Positions 42,755 through 52,279 of a DNA stretch of 64,000 bases are shown piece by piece. The translations under genes were made by a program, and so were the position numbers. Under the pieces are notes generated by a model. It did not search any database. It had not been told where the DNA came from and saw only the letters and a program-made list of their open reading frames with translations. Each line of letters begins with the position of its first letter. The stretch's first letter is position 1. Origin of the DNA: Thiohalophilus sp. (GTDB taxonomy: Bacteria; Pseudomonadota; Gammaproteobacteria; UBA6429; Thiohalophilaceae); contig NZ_JAXHMV010000008.1 of the NCBI RefSeq assembly GCF_034521165.1, forward strand, positions 1-64,000. Reading direction: 5' to 3'.

Positions 42755-44587
42755 TTATTCGACGGTCACGCTTTTGGCGAGATTGCGTGGCTGGTCCACG
42801 TCGGTGCCCTTGAGCAGGGCGACGTGGTAGGCCAGCAGCTGCAGCGGGACGGTGTAGATGATGGGCGAGATGGCGATATCGACCGGCGCAATGTCCAGTA
42901 CCGTTACGCCCTGATCGGCACGCATGCCGGCGTGTTGATCGGCAAAGACATAGAGCTTGCCGCCCCGTGCCCGCACTTCCTGCAGGTTGGACTTGAGCTT
43001 GTCCAGCAGCTTGTCATTGGGCGCGACGGCGACTACGGGGACATTGGCATCGACCAGCGCCAGCGGGCCGTGCTTGAGTTCGCCGGCCGGATAGCCTTCG
43101 GCATGAATATAGGAAATCTCTTTTAACTTGAGCGCTCCTTCCAGGGCCACCGGGTACATCATGCCGCGCCCCAGAAACAGGGCGTGCTGCTTGTCGGCAA
43201 AGTTCTCGGCCAGTTTCTGGATCTCCCCGTCGAGTCCGAGCACTTCCTCGATAATGCTCGGCAGATGGCGCAATTGGTCCACCACCTTGGCCTCGATCTC
43301 TTTGGACAGACCGTGGCGGCGCGCCAGCACGACCAGTAATAACAATATGGCAACCAGCTGGGTGGTGAAGGCCTTGGTGGACGCCACACCGATCTCCGGG
43401 CCGGCGCGGGTCATCAACGACAGTTCGGATTCGCGTACCAGCGAACTTTCCGGCACGTTGCAGATCGTCAGTGTGTGCTCGTAACCCAGTTCCTTGGCCA
43501 GGCGCAACGCCGCCAGTGTGTCGGCGGTTTCGCCGGACTGGGATATGGTAATGAACAGGGTATCGGGCTGGACGACGTGCTTGCGATAACGAAACTCGCT
43601 GGCCACTTCCACGTTACAGGGCAGGCGGGTGACCGACTCGAAGCCGTACTTGGCGATCAAGCCGGCGTGATAGCTTGTGCCACAGGCGACGATCTGGATG
43701 TTGCGAGTCTTCTCGAAAATCGCCGCGGCCTTCGGGCCGAAGCTGGCTTCCAGCACCTTGTCTTCACCCAGCCGCCCTTCCAGGGTCTCGGCAATAGCAT
43801 GAGGCTGCTCGTAGATCTCCTTGAGCATGTAATGCGCGTATTCGCCACGCTCGACCGCGTCGGCGCTCAGTTTGCTTTCATGGATTGGGCGCTCGACTGG
43901 CTGATGGTGTTCATCATAAATGGTGACCCCATCGCGGGTAATTACCGCCACATCGCCTTCTTCAAGGATATAAAACCGGTTGGTTACCGGTAACAGGGCC
44001 GCCATATCCGAGGCAATAAAGTTCTCGCCCTCGCCAATACCGATCACCAGCGGTGAGCCACGTCGTGCCGCGACCAGCTTGTCCGGCTCCCGGTTGTAGA
44101 CCACGCCCAGGGCATAGGCCCCTTCCAGTTCGGCAACGGTCTTCTGCACCGCCGTTAGCAGTTTCTCACCCTTGTTCAAATGCTTGTGCAGCTGATGGAC
44201 GATGACCTCGGAATCGGTATCGGAGGTAAACAGGTATTCCTCGCCCAGCTGGGCATTCTTGAGCCCTTCAAAGTTCTCGATGATACCGTTGTGCACCAGT
44301 GCCACGGTTTGTTTGCACACATGGGGATGGGCATTGTGCGTGGCCGGCTCGCCGTGGGTCGCCCAGCGGGTATGGCCGATACCTATGTGGCCATCGGCCG
44401 GGGTTTTCTCCAGTTCCTGCTTGAGATTGGCGATCTTGCCGACGGTGCGCACCCGGTTCAGGCACGCCTGGTCATCCAGCACGGCCACCCCGGCCGAGTC
44501 ATAGCCGCGATATTCCAGCCGCTTGAGCCCGTCGACCAGGATCGGGGTGATGTTTCGATGGGAAATGGCGCCTACAATACCGCACAT
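42755..44587 (-). CDS. glmS: Glucosamine-6-phosphate synthase
   Basis: Makes glucosamine-6-phosphate from fructose-6-phosphate and glutamine, the first step to UDP-GlcNAc. The 610-residue protein begins MCGIVGAISHRN with the catalytic Cys 2, has the glutaminase features YRGYDSAG and HTRWATHG, two SIS sugar-isomerase domains (TISQSGETADT, AGPEIGVASTKAFTTQ), and the conserved C-terminus QPRNLAKSVTVE. That last segment is the recognition site of Tn7-type TnsD proteins. It lies downstream of glmU on the same strand. Confidence 0.97.
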   Translation of the reverse strand: MCGIVGAISHRNITPILVDGLKRLEYRGYDSAGVAVLDDQACLNRVRTVGKIANLKQELEKTPADGHIGIGHTRWATHGEPATHNAHPHVCKQTVALVHNGIIENFEGLKNAQLGEEYLFTSDTDSEVIVHQLHKHLNKGEKLLTAVQKTVAELEGAYALGVVYNREPDKLVAARRGSPLVIGIGEGENFIASDMAALLPVTNRFYILEEGDVAVITRDGVTIYDEHHQPVERPIHESKLSADAVERGEYAHYMLKEIYEQPHAIAETLEGRLGEDKVLEASFGPKAAAIFEKTRNIQIVACGTSYHAGLIAKYGFESVTRLPCNVEVASEFRYRKHVVQPDTLFITISQSGETADTLAALRLAKELGYEHTLTICNVPESSLVRESELSLMTRAGPEIGVASTKAFTTQLVAILLLLVVLARRHGLSKEIEAKVVDQLRHLPSIIEEVLGLDGEIQKLAENFADKQHALFLGRGMMYPVALEGALKLKEISYIHAEGYPAGELKHGPLALVDANVPVVAVAPNDKLLDKLKSNLQEVRARGGKLYVFADQHAGMRADQGVTVLDIAPVDIAISPIIYTVPLQLLAYHVALLKGTDVDQPRNLAKSVTVE

Positions 44588-44596
44588 AATAATTAC

Positions 44597-44754
44597 AGGG
44601 CCGAGGGACGAGGGACGAGGGACGAGGCCTTCATTACAACCTGCATACTTCTGGACCTGTTGCTATTAACGTAGATTGGATTCTGATTATACGATTTTAT
44701 ATAAGCCATAATACGCTTTTCCTCGTCACTCGTCCCTCGTCCCTCGTCCCTGTT
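44597..44754. repeat. Inverted CGAGGGACGAGGGA repeats between glmS and glmU
   Basis: One arm at 44597-44629 reads GGGACGAGGGACGAGG on the plus strand. The other at 44721-44752 is its near-exact complement (CTCGTCCCTCGTCCCTCGTC), with about 90 bases between. The glmU-glmS transcript could fold these into a long stem of around 30 bp. The right arm runs into the 3' end of glmU and supplies its last codons and stop. Confidence 0.75.
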
Positions 44755-46114
44755 TCGTCGGTCGCTTCCAACCCGTCACGGTTTTCTGTTTGGTTCGACT
44801 CAGGGTCAAAGCGTTTTCAGGGGCATCACTGGTCAGGGTGGTGCCGGCACCGATGGTGGCGCCGTCACCGACTTTGACCGGGGCGACCAGCTGCACGTCG
44901 GAGCCGACAAAGGCGTTGTCGCCGATTTCGGTGCGGTGCTTGTTGGCCCCATCGTAATTACAGGTGATGACCCCGGCACCGATATTACTCTGTTTGCCGA
45001 TTATTGTATCGCCCACGTAACTGAGGTGATTGATCTTGCTGCCTTCGCCCACCTGGCTGTTTTTCAGTTCCACGAAGTTGCCGATATGGGTCTGCCCGGC
45101 AAGCTCGGTCCCCGGACGGATGCGGGCAAACGGGCCGATACGGCTGCCGGCGCCGATATGCGCGCCTTCGATCACGCTCATAGGCAATACCTGCACCCCG
45201 TCTTCCAGCGTACAATCTTTTAACACACAGTTGGGGCCTACCGTCACGTTGTCGGCCAGGCTGACCTCGCCTTCGACCACCAGGTTGATATCCAGCGCCA
45301 CATCCTGGCCGCAATGCAGTCGTCCACGGATATCCAGCCGCGCCGGATCGGCCAGCGAGACGCCCTCGCTCATCAGTCGCGTGGCCTGTCGCAGCTGGTA
45401 TTCGCGCTCCAGCGCGGCCAGTTGCTGGCGGCTGTTGACCCCGAGCACCTCGCTGACTTCAGCCGGATGACTCACCTCGATCGGCACGCCATCGGCCACC
45501 GCCATGGCGATGATATCGGTCAGGTAATATTCGCCCTGGGCATTGTTGTTATCGAGCCGGCCTAACCATTTCTTGAGCCGCCCGCCGTTGACCGCCAGGA
45601 TGCCGGTATTGACCTCGGTGATACGCCGCTGCTCATCCGTGGCATCCTTGTGCTCGACGATGGCGGTGACCCGACCATGTTCGTCACGCACGATGCGCCC
45701 GTATCCGGTCGGATCGGGCAAATGCACGGTCAATAGACACAACGCCTGATCGGCATGCTCCACCAGCATGGCCAGCGTGTCGGCTTCGAGCAACGGGACA
45801 TCGCCGTAGAGCACCAGCACGATTTGCTCGTCCGCCACCTGGGGCAGGGCCTGCATCACGGCATGGCCTGTGCCAAGTTGCTCGGCCTGCAGGATCCATT
45901 CGATCGATTCGTCCCCAATCTGTTGCGGGACCTGCTCGCCGCCGTGCCCGTAGATGACCCCCAGCCCGTGCGGGCGCAGCTCGCGGGCCGTCTCGATCAC
46001 ATGCTGTAACATCGGCCGGCCGGCCAGCGGATGCAACACCTTGGGCAGGCGCGAGCGCATGCGGGTGCCCTGCCCGGCGGCAAGGATGAGGATATTCAGT
46101 TCAGATTTGGCCAT
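44726..46114 (-). CDS. glmU: Bifunctional UDP-GlcNAc synthesis enzyme GlmU
   Basis: Acetylates glucosamine-1-phosphate and then attaches UMP to give UDP-GlcNAc. About 462 residues from the start at 46114 (MAKSELN); an in-frame start at 46144 would add 10 residues. The N-terminal pyrophosphorylase has LAAGQGTRMRSRLPKVLHPL; the C-terminal left-handed helix has hexapeptide repeats such as IGPFARIRPGTELAG and the acetyl-transfer region NYDGANKHRTEIGDNAFVGS. After GWKRPTKQ the chain ends in GRGTRDE, encoded by a dispersed repeat. The rest of the C-terminus is normal. Confidence 0.96.
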   Translation of the reverse strand: MAKSELNILILAAGQGTRMRSRLPKVLHPLAGRPMLQHVIETARELRPHGLGVIYGHGGEQVPQQIGDESIEWILQAEQLGTGHAVMQALPQVADEQIVLVLYGDVPLLEADTLAMLVEHADQALCLLTVHLPDPTGYGRIVRDEHGRVTAIVEHKDATDEQRRITEVNTGILAVNGGRLKKWLGRLDNNNAQGEYYLTDIIAMAVADGVPIEVSHPAEVSEVLGVNSRQQLAALEREYQLRQATRLMSEGVSLADPARLDIRGRLHCGQDVALDINLVVEGEVSLADNVTVGPNCVLKDCTLEDGVQVLPMSVIEGAHIGAGSRIGPFARIRPGTELAGQTHIGNFVELKNSQVGEGSKINHLSYVGDTIIGKQSNIGAGVITCNYDGANKHRTEIGDNAFVGSDVQLVAPVKVGDGATIGAGTTLTSDAPENALTLSRTKQKTVTGWKRPTKQGRGTRDE

Positions 46115-46140
46115 AAGGGGATTGTAACGAGTCCATCGGA

Positions 46141-46641
46141 TCAATGCAGCGTCGGCTTCGACGTTTGCGCAGGCTCCACCGGCTGCCCGCTGTCGACTTC
46201 CTGCGCGCTCGAATCACGGATGCCGAGGATATTGATAATAAACACTACGGTCCGATCGACAAAGGGCGGGTTGCCGTCCAGTTCGATTCGCCCGTTCTCG
46301 ATGCTGGTGACGCGCATGGTGACCGCCTGGCCCGTGTCGTCCCGAAACTCGGCTTCGGCGCCGATCCGCTGATACTCTTTGGGAACGTTTTTCAGATCAT
46401 CGGAAAAGGTCAGACTCGGATCATAATGACCAAAGCCTTCTTCCGGGGTCAGGGTCACGGTCACCGTATCGCCCACCTGGTGGCCTTCCAGTGCCTCCAT
46501 CACCCTGGGAAACATCCGTTCATCCTGATCGTGCAGATAGTCGTTGGGGATATCGGACTGCTCGAGGACCTCGCCTGCCTCGTCGGTAATCGTGTAAACA
46601 AAGGTCACGATTTTATTTTTTTCCACCCGTTCTTCAGCCAT
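46141..46641 (-). CDS. SlyD-like FKBP peptidyl-prolyl isomerase
   Basis: Protein-folding isomerase/chaperone of 166 residues. The FKBP part begins NKIVTFVYTITDEAGEVLEQ, with the insert-in-flap arrangement of SlyD shown by ALEGHQVGDTVTVTLTPEEGFG. Unlike E. coli SlyD, the tail (after FVDRTVVFIINILGIR) is short and lacks the His/Cys-rich nickel-binding region. It lies between glmU and the ATP synthase operon, on the same strand, after a terminator. Confidence 0.88.
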   Translation of the reverse strand: MAEERVEKNKIVTFVYTITDEAGEVLEQSDIPNDYLHDQDERMFPRVMEALEGHQVGDTVTVTLTPEEGFGHYDPSLTFSDDLKNVPKEYQRIGAEAEFRDDTGQAVTMRVTSIENGRIELDGNPPFVDRTVVFIINILGIRDSSAQEVDSGQPVEPAQTSKPTLH

Positions 46642-46685
46642 GACACCTTCTCTTAATCATAATTGCATGGGCGACTGCGGCAGAA

Positions 46686-46822
46686 TGTCAGGTAGCGCTG
46701 TGCGCAACCTGACCTGCGCCTCTGTTCATCACTCCGACAAAAGCCGGGGCCAGATCGTCACCCCGGCGAAAGCCGGGGTCCGGATAAATCAGTTACTGGA
46801 TTCCGGCTTCCGCCGGAATGAC
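46686..46822. repeat. Dispersed palindromes upstream of the FKBP gene
   Basis: A TGTCAGGTAGCGCTGTGCGC hairpin at 46686-46717 matches the reverse of the one at 23328-23360. Next, near 46760-46780, is the palindrome CCCCGGCGAAAGCCGGGG. A further arm, ATTCCGGCTTCCGCCGGAAT, lies near 46800-46819. No gene is seen in the gap. Confidence 0.65.
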
Positions 46823-46844
46823 TTGATCAGTGGTACCCAAAATA

Positions 46845-46876
46845 GCAAAGGGGCAGTATAACAACTGCCCCTTTGC
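46845..46876 (-). terminator. Terminator of the ATP synthase operon
   Basis: A perfect 12-bp stem, GCAAAGGGGCAG (46845-46856) and CTGCCCCTTTGC (46865-46876), with an eight-base loop. It lies 27 bases past the atpC stop. On the minus strand it is followed by TATTTTGG, a short T-run. It probably ends the nine-gene atp transcript. Confidence 0.75.
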
Positions 46877-46903
46877 TCTGACACATCCATTGTCGGGTGA
46901 CGA

Positions 46904-47323
46904 TCAGCGTTTCTTGCGCATCTTCTGGATGGTCTGCAGCTGGGCCACCGCCTCGGCCAGTTTGGCCTGGGCCTCGGCCAGCTCCATTTCGCCGGAACGA
47001 TCCTTGAGCTCCTGCTCGGCGGCCTGCTTGGCTTCCAGGGCCGCGGCTTCGTCCAGGTCGTGGGCCCGCACGGCGGTATCCGACAGCACGGTCACGTGAT
47101 GCGGCTGAACCTCGAGGATCCCGCCGGAGACGTAGAAGCTTTCCTCCTCGCCACCCTCTTTGGTCACGCGGACCTCGCCGGGCTTGAGGGGGGACAGCAG
47201 CTGGGTATGGCGGGGATAGATCCCCACCTCACCGGTACTGGCCGGCGCCACCACAATTTCGGCCGTCCCGGAGAAGATCTCCGCTTCGGCGCTTACGATG
47301 TCAAGATGCATGGTCATGGCCAT
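46904..47323 (-). CDS. atpC: ATP synthase epsilon subunit
   Basis: Central-stalk subunit of F1 that couples gamma rotation and inhibits ATP hydrolysis. The 139-residue protein shows the beta-sandwich features LDIVSAEAEIFSG and GEVGIYPRHTQLLSPLKPG, followed by a two-helix C-terminal domain. Last gene of the atp operon, just before a strong hairpin. Confidence 0.96.
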   Translation of the reverse strand: MAMTMHLDIVSAEAEIFSGTAEIVVAPASTGEVGIYPRHTQLLSPLKPGEVRVTKEGGEEESFYVSGGILEVQPHHVTVLSDTAVRAHDLDEAAALEAKQAAEQELKDRSGEMELAEAQAKLAEAVAQLQTIQKMRKKR

Positions 47324-47341
47324 GTTTCACTCCTCGCCCGA

Positions 47342-48718
47342 TTACAGGGACTTGGCTTTCTCCAGGGCTTCCTCGATGGTGCCCACCATGTAGAAGGCCT
47401 GTTCCGGGATGTTGTCGTACTCACCTTCAACAATGCCCTTGAAGCCACGGATGGTGTCTTTGAGGGAAACGTATTTACCGGGGGCGCCGGTGAACACTTC
47501 CGCCACGAAGAACGGCTGCGACAGGAAGCGCTGGATTTTACGCGCGCGGGACACAGCCAGTTTGTCTTCTTCGGACAGTTCGTCCATTCCGAGGATCGCG
47601 ATGATATCCTTCAGCTCCTTGTAGCGCTGCAGGGTACCCTGGACGTTACGGGCCACGTCGTAGTGTTCCTCACCGACAACCAGCGGGTCCAGCTGGCGCG
47701 AGGTGGAATCGAGCGGATCCACCGCCGGGTAGATACCCAGCTCGGCGATCTGACGGGAGAGTACCAGGGTCGCATCCAGATGCGAGAAGGTGGTCGCCGG
47801 CGACGGGTCGGTCAAATCGTCCGCGGGAACGTAAACGGCCTGGAACGAGGTGATGGAACCGGTCTTGGTGGAGGTAATACGTTCCTGCAGGACACCCATC
47901 TCTTCCGCCAGGGTCGGCTGATAGCCTACCGCGGAGGGCATACGTCCCAGCAGGGCGGAGACTTCGGTCCCGGCCAGGGTGTAACGGTAGATGTTATCGA
48001 TAAACATCAGTACGTCACGGCCTTCGTCACGGAAGTACTCGGCCATGGTCAGACCGGTCAGGGCGACACGCAGACGGTTACCCGGCGGCTCGTTCATCTG
48101 ACCGTAAACCAGGGCCACCTTGTCGAGTACGCCCGATTCGGTCATTTCGTGATAGAAGTCGTTCCCTTCACGAGTACGTTCGCCGACACCCGCGAAGACG
48201 GAATAACCGCTGTGCTCCATCGCGATGTTACGAATCAGCTCCATCAGGGTTACGGTTTTACCAACACCCGCACCCCCGAACAGCCCGATTTTACCGCCCT
48301 TGGCGATGGGCATGACCAGGTCGATAACCTTGATGCCGGTTTCGAAGATTTCGATCCCGGTCGCCTGTTCGGCATAGGTCGGCGGCTTGCGATGAATCGG
48401 CATGGAATCGTCGGCACCGATCGGACCCTGTTCGTCCACCGGGTTACCCAGCACGTCCATGATGCGACCGAGGGTCTTGAGACCCACCGGCACGGTGATT
48501 GGCGCGCCGGTATTGGCCACCGCGGTTTCACGCTTGATCCCTTCCGAGCTGCCCATGGCGATGGTACGAACCACGCCGTCACCCAGCTGCTGCTGGACTT
48601 CGAGAGTCAGGCCGGTTTCCTCGACTGTCAGTGCGTCATACACTTTCGGCATCCGGTCGCGCGGGAATTCCACGTCGATGACCGCGCCGATGATTTGTAC
48701 GATTTTTCCAGAACTCAT
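47342..48718 (-). CDS. atpD: ATP synthase beta subunit
   Basis: Catalytic F1 subunit of 458 residues. Walker A GGAGVGKTVTLMELI, catalytic region AGVGERTREGNDFYHEM, Walker B DVLMFIDNIYRYT and the signature PAVDPLDSTSRQLDP are all present. Length and order in the operon (between atpG and atpC) are standard. A 561-codon open frame on the opposite strand is an antisense shadow. Confidence 0.98.
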   Translation of the reverse strand: MSSGKIVQIIGAVIDVEFPRDRMPKVYDALTVEETGLTLEVQQQLGDGVVRTIAMGSSEGIKRETAVANTGAPITVPVGLKTLGRIMDVLGNPVDEQGPIGADDSMPIHRKPPTYAEQATGIEIFETGIKVIDLVMPIAKGGKIGLFGGAGVGKTVTLMELIRNIAMEHSGYSVFAGVGERTREGNDFYHEMTESGVLDKVALVYGQMNEPPGNRLRVALTGLTMAEYFRDEGRDVLMFIDNIYRYTLAGTEVSALLGRMPSAVGYQPTLAEEMGVLQERITSTKTGSITSFQAVYVPADDLTDPSPATTFSHLDATLVLSRQIAELGIYPAVDPLDSTSRQLDPLVVGEEHYDVARNVQGTLQRYKELKDIIAILGMDELSEEDKLAVSRARKIQRFLSQPFFVAEVFTGAPGKYVSLKDTIRGFKGIVEGEYDNIPEQAFYMVGTIEEALEKAKSL

Positions 48719-48751
48719 TGTCAGTTCCCCTGTAACTTTGCTTGAAATCGG

Positions 48752-49615
48752 TTATACCGCCGCGGCGCCCGAGACGATTTCGGACAGCTCCTGGGTAATG
48801 GCGGCCTGGCGGGCCTTGTTGTAGGCCAGCTGCAGGTCATCAATCAGGTTGCCGGCATTGTCGGAAGCGGCCTTCATGGCCACCATCCGGGCCGCCATTT
48901 CGCAGGCGACGTTCTCTACAACACCTTGATAAACCTGGGATTCGATGTAACGTACCAGCAGGCCATCCAAGACTTCCTTGGCATCCGGTTCGTAAATGTA
49001 ATCCCAGTGGTATTCGAGTTCTTTGTTCCGTTCGGCGGAAGCCACCGGCAGCAACTGTTCGATCGTCGGCTGCTGGGTCATGGTATTGACGAAGCGGTTA
49101 TAGACCACGAACAAACGGTCGATCTCGCCGTTGTCATACGCATCCAGCATCACCTTGACAGTACCGATGACATCGGTCAGCGACGGTGCATCGCCAAGAT
49201 GGGTGGTCTGCGCCTTGATGTTGCCCGTCAGCCGCTTGAAGAACGCCAGCGATTTTTGACCAATGGTGCAGAAGTCCATATCGACATTCTGTTCCTGCCA
49301 CTGCTTCATGTCGTTGAGCACAGCCTTGAACATGTTGTTGTTCAGGCCGCCGCACAAACCGCGATCGGATGAAATGATGATATAACCGACCCGCTTGACA
49401 TCGCGTTCCTGCAGATACGCATGGTGATATTCGGGATGGGCAAAGGCCAGATGATCGATAACACCCCGCATCTTGTCCGCGTAGGGACGAGAGCTGGCCA
49501 TCCGATCCTGGGCCTTGCGCATCTTGCTTGCCGCCACCATTTCCATGGCGCTGGTGATCTTCTGCGTATTTTTAACGCTATTGATCTGAGTGCGTATTTC
49601 TTTGCCGCTCGCCAT
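48752..49615 (-). CDS. atpG: ATP synthase gamma subunit
   Basis: Rotating central shaft of F1, 287 residues. N-terminal KEIRTQINSVKNTQKITSAM and C-terminal AARMVAMKAASDNAGNLIDD are the conserved coiled-coil ends that enter the alpha/beta ring. The central SDRGLCGGLN stretch is also typical. Confidence 0.97.
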   Translation of the reverse strand: MASGKEIRTQINSVKNTQKITSAMEMVAASKMRKAQDRMASSRPYADKMRGVIDHLAFAHPEYHHAYLQERDVKRVGYIIISSDRGLCGGLNNNMFKAVLNDMKQWQEQNVDMDFCTIGQKSLAFFKRLTGNIKAQTTHLGDAPSLTDVIGTVKVMLDAYDNGEIDRLFVVYNRFVNTMTQQPTIEQLLPVASAERNKELEYHWDYIYEPDAKEVLDGLLVRYIESQVYQGVVENVACEMAARMVAMKAASDNAGNLIDDLQLAYNKARQAAITQELSEIVSGAAAV

Positions 49616-49629
49616 TGCGATAACCTCGC

Positions 49630-51171
49630 TTACCAGGTACTGGTGGCTTTGAATTTCTCGATTGCATCCTTCATGGAAGCCGCAATCTCGTCGTTGTAGT
49701 CACCACTGTCATTGATCTGCTTGAGCAGGTCCGCCTGGTTCGACTTGAGATACGCCTGCAAGGCTTTTTCGAAATCGACGATCTTCTTCACTTCGACGTC
49801 GTCCAGGTAGCCTTCATTGGCGGCGAACAGCGAAAATGCCTGTTCGGCCACGCTCATTGGCGCGTACTGATTCTGCTTCATCAGTTCGGTAACACGCTGA
49901 CCACGCTCGATCTGCTTGCGGGTGGACTCGTCCAGGTCAGAAGCAAACTGGGCAAAGGCCGCCAGCTCACGATACTGGGCCAGCATCAGACGCACACCAC
50001 CACCGAGTTTCTTGATGATGGCGGTCTGGGCGGCACCACCAACACGGGATACCGACAGACCGGCGTTGATCGCCGGACGGATACCCGCGTTGAACAGATC
50101 CGATTCCAGGAAGATCTGACCGTCAGTGATGGAGATAACATTGGTCGGTACGAAGGCAGACACGTCACCGGCCTGGGTTTCGATGATCGGCAGGGCGGTC
50201 AATGAACCGGTCTTGCCTTTAACTTCACCGTTGGAAGCCTTCTCGACGAATTCCTCGTTAACCCGCGCGGCACGTTCCAGCAGACGCGAATGCAGATAGA
50301 ACACGTCACCGGGATAGGCTTCACGACCCGGCGGACGACGCAGCAGCAGGGAAACCTGGCGATAACCCCAGGCCTGTTTGGTCAGATCGTCGTAAATAAT
50401 CAGGGCGTCTTCACCGCGGTCGCGGAAGTATTCACCCATGGAGCAACCGGCATAGGGTGCCAAAAACTGCATGGCCGCGGATTCGGAAGCGCCGGCGGCG
50501 ACCACGATGGTGTGTTCCATAGCACCGTGTTCTTCCAGCTTGCGTACCACGCTGGCCACGGAAGACTGCTTCTGGCCGACGGCGACGTAGATACATTTCA
50601 CGCCGGTGCCTTTCTGGTTGATGATGGCGTCGATGGCCACAGCGGTTTTACCCGTCTGGCGGTCACCGATGATCAACTCACGCTGACCGCGGCCAACCGG
50701 CACCATCGCGTCGATGGATTTGAGACCGGTCTGCACCGGCTGGTCAACCGACTTACGCCAGTACACGCCCGGGGCCACTTTTTCGACCGGGGCGGAAACC
50801 GCGTTTTCGATCGGGCCCTTGCCGTCGATGGGATTACCCAGCGCGTCGACCACGCGTCCCAGCAGGGCTTCGCCGGTCGGCACTTCCAGGATACGACCGG
50901 TACATTTGACCTTGTCGCCTTCGGTAAGATGTTCGTAGTCACCGAGGATTACCGCACCGACGGAATCGCGCTCGAGGTTGAGCGCCATACCAAAGGTGTT
51001 GCCGGGAAACTCGATCATTTCACCCGCCATGACGTCGTCGAGACCGTGAATGCGGACTACGCCATCGGCCAGGGCCACGACGGTACCTTCATTGCGAGCT
51101 TCAGAAGCGGCTTCGAAACCTTCGATGCGCTTCTTGATCAGCTCGCTGATTTCAGATGGATTCAGTTGCAT
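49630..51171 (-). CDS. atpA: ATP synthase alpha subunit
   Basis: Non-catalytic nucleotide-binding F1 subunit of 513 residues. It begins MQLNPSEISELIKKRIE, has Walker A GDRQTGKTAVAIDAI, and the alpha-type signature near PAINAGLSVSRVGGAAQ. Normal length and operon position. Confidence 0.98.
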   Translation of the reverse strand: MQLNPSEISELIKKRIEGFEAASEARNEGTVVALADGVVRIHGLDDVMAGEMIEFPGNTFGMALNLERDSVGAVILGDYEHLTEGDKVKCTGRILEVPTGEALLGRVVDALGNPIDGKGPIENAVSAPVEKVAPGVYWRKSVDQPVQTGLKSIDAMVPVGRGQRELIIGDRQTGKTAVAIDAIINQKGTGVKCIYVAVGQKQSSVASVVRKLEEHGAMEHTIVVAAGASESAAMQFLAPYAGCSMGEYFRDRGEDALIIYDDLTKQAWGYRQVSLLLRRPPGREAYPGDVFYLHSRLLERAARVNEEFVEKASNGEVKGKTGSLTALPIIETQAGDVSAFVPTNVISITDGQIFLESDLFNAGIRPAINAGLSVSRVGGAAQTAIIKKLGGGVRLMLAQYRELAAFAQFASDLDESTRKQIERGQRVTELMKQNQYAPMSVAEQAFSLFAANEGYLDDVEVKKIVDFEKALQAYLKSNQADLLKQINDSGDYNDEIAASMKDAIEKFKATSTW

Positions 51172-51195
51172 GATTGATATCCTTGTTGAAAGCCT

Positions 51196-51732
51196 TTAAT
51201 GCGTCAGTGTGTTGGTCAGCCGCTCCAGCTGACCGGTGACAGAAGCATCAATGACCAGGTCTCCGGCGCGGATGATCGCACCACCTATGAGTGACTCATC
51301 GGTCTTGTTGACCAGTGTCACTTCACGACCCAGACGGTTTTTCAACGCGGCGATCATGGCCTGCTGTTGATCGTCAGAGAGCGGATAGGGCGTCGTCACT
51401 TCCGCTTCAACCGTCTTTTCTGCTTCTGCGCGTTGTTCTTCGAACTGCTCGGCAATTTCGGGAAGTACATCCAGGCGTTTGTTATCCGCCAGAACCTTGA
51501 GCAGGTTGCTGCCATCTGCGGTGAGCTTGTCACCGCAGATATCGACGAACAGCTTGACCTTTGCGTCCTTGCTGACTTCCGGGCTGCCGACCAGATCCAT
51601 CGCGGCATCATCCGCCGCCACGGCGGCCAGCCACTGCAGCATCTCGGACCATTCTTTTAATTTGCCCTGCTGCTTTGCCAGATCGAACGCGGCCTGCGCA
51701 TAGGGGCGTGCAATGGTGCTTTTTTCTGCCAT
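51196..51732 (-). CDS. atpH: ATP synthase delta subunit
   Basis: Peripheral-stalk F1 subunit of 178 residues. N-terminal STIARPYAQAAFDLAKQQGK and C-terminal LVNKTDESLIGGAIIRAGD match the family. It joins the top of F1 to the b-subunit stalk, and lies between atpF and atpA as expected. Confidence 0.96.
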   Translation of the reverse strand: MAEKSTIARPYAQAAFDLAKQQGKLKEWSEMLQWLAAVAADDAAMDLVGSPEVSKDAKVKLFVDICGDKLTADGSNLLKVLADNKRLDVLPEIAEQFEEQRAEAEKTVEAEVTTPYPLSDDQQQAMIAALKNRLGREVTLVNKTDESLIGGAIIRAGDLVIDASVTGQLERLTNTLTH

Positions 51733-51748
51733 AGTTCAGACCCCTGGA

Positions 51749-52219
51749 TTAAATTTGCGCGACCAGATCCTTGAGCAGATCTTCGTTGGCCTTGGCATCG
51801 ATCTCACGCTTGAGGATCTTGCCGGCGCCGCTAACCGCCAGTGAAGCGACCTGGCCACGCAGTTCTTCGCGGGCGCGGTTAACTTCCTGTTCGATTTCGG
51901 CCTGGGCCGTTGCAATGATGCGTTCGCCTTCGCTGCGCGCGGTTTCTTTGGACTCTTCAACAATCTCGGAAGCACGCTTCTGAGCCTGGTTGATAATGTC
52001 CTGAGCCTGCTGTTTGGCTTCGTGCAGAACTTCTGCCGCCTTCTTTTCAGCCAGCTCTTTCTCATGCGCGCCGCGCTCGGCTGCGGCAAGGCCATCGGCT
52101 ATCTTTTTCTTGCGCTCGTTCAGCGCGCTCATGATCGGTGGCCACACGAATTTCATGCAGAACCACACGAACACGATGAACGTAATCGTTTGGCCTATGA
52201 GAGTTAAGTTGATATTCAT
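51749..52219 (-). CDS. atpF: ATP synthase b subunit
   Basis: Peripheral-stalk Fo subunit of 156 residues. A single N-terminal membrane helix (LTLIGQTITFIVFVWFCMKF) is followed by a long charged coiled coil rich in Ala, Glu and Lys. Length equals the usual proteobacterial b subunit. Confidence 0.96.
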   Translation of the reverse strand: MNINLTLIGQTITFIVFVWFCMKFVWPPIMSALNERKKKIADGLAAAERGAHEKELAEKKAAEVLHEAKQQAQDIINQAQKRASEIVEESKETARSEGERIIATAQAEIEQEVNRAREELRGQVASLAVSGAGKILKREIDAKANEDLLKDLVAQI

Positions 52220-52279
52220 CGCCAGAACCTTGGTTGATTAGTTCGAATGTCTGTCTCGGTTACTCGACTATTCTTAAAC

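Noticed and set aside
47060..48745. 561-codon open frame opposite atpD
   Set aside because: Antisense to a highly conserved gene with strong GC third-position bias; no recognisable product.
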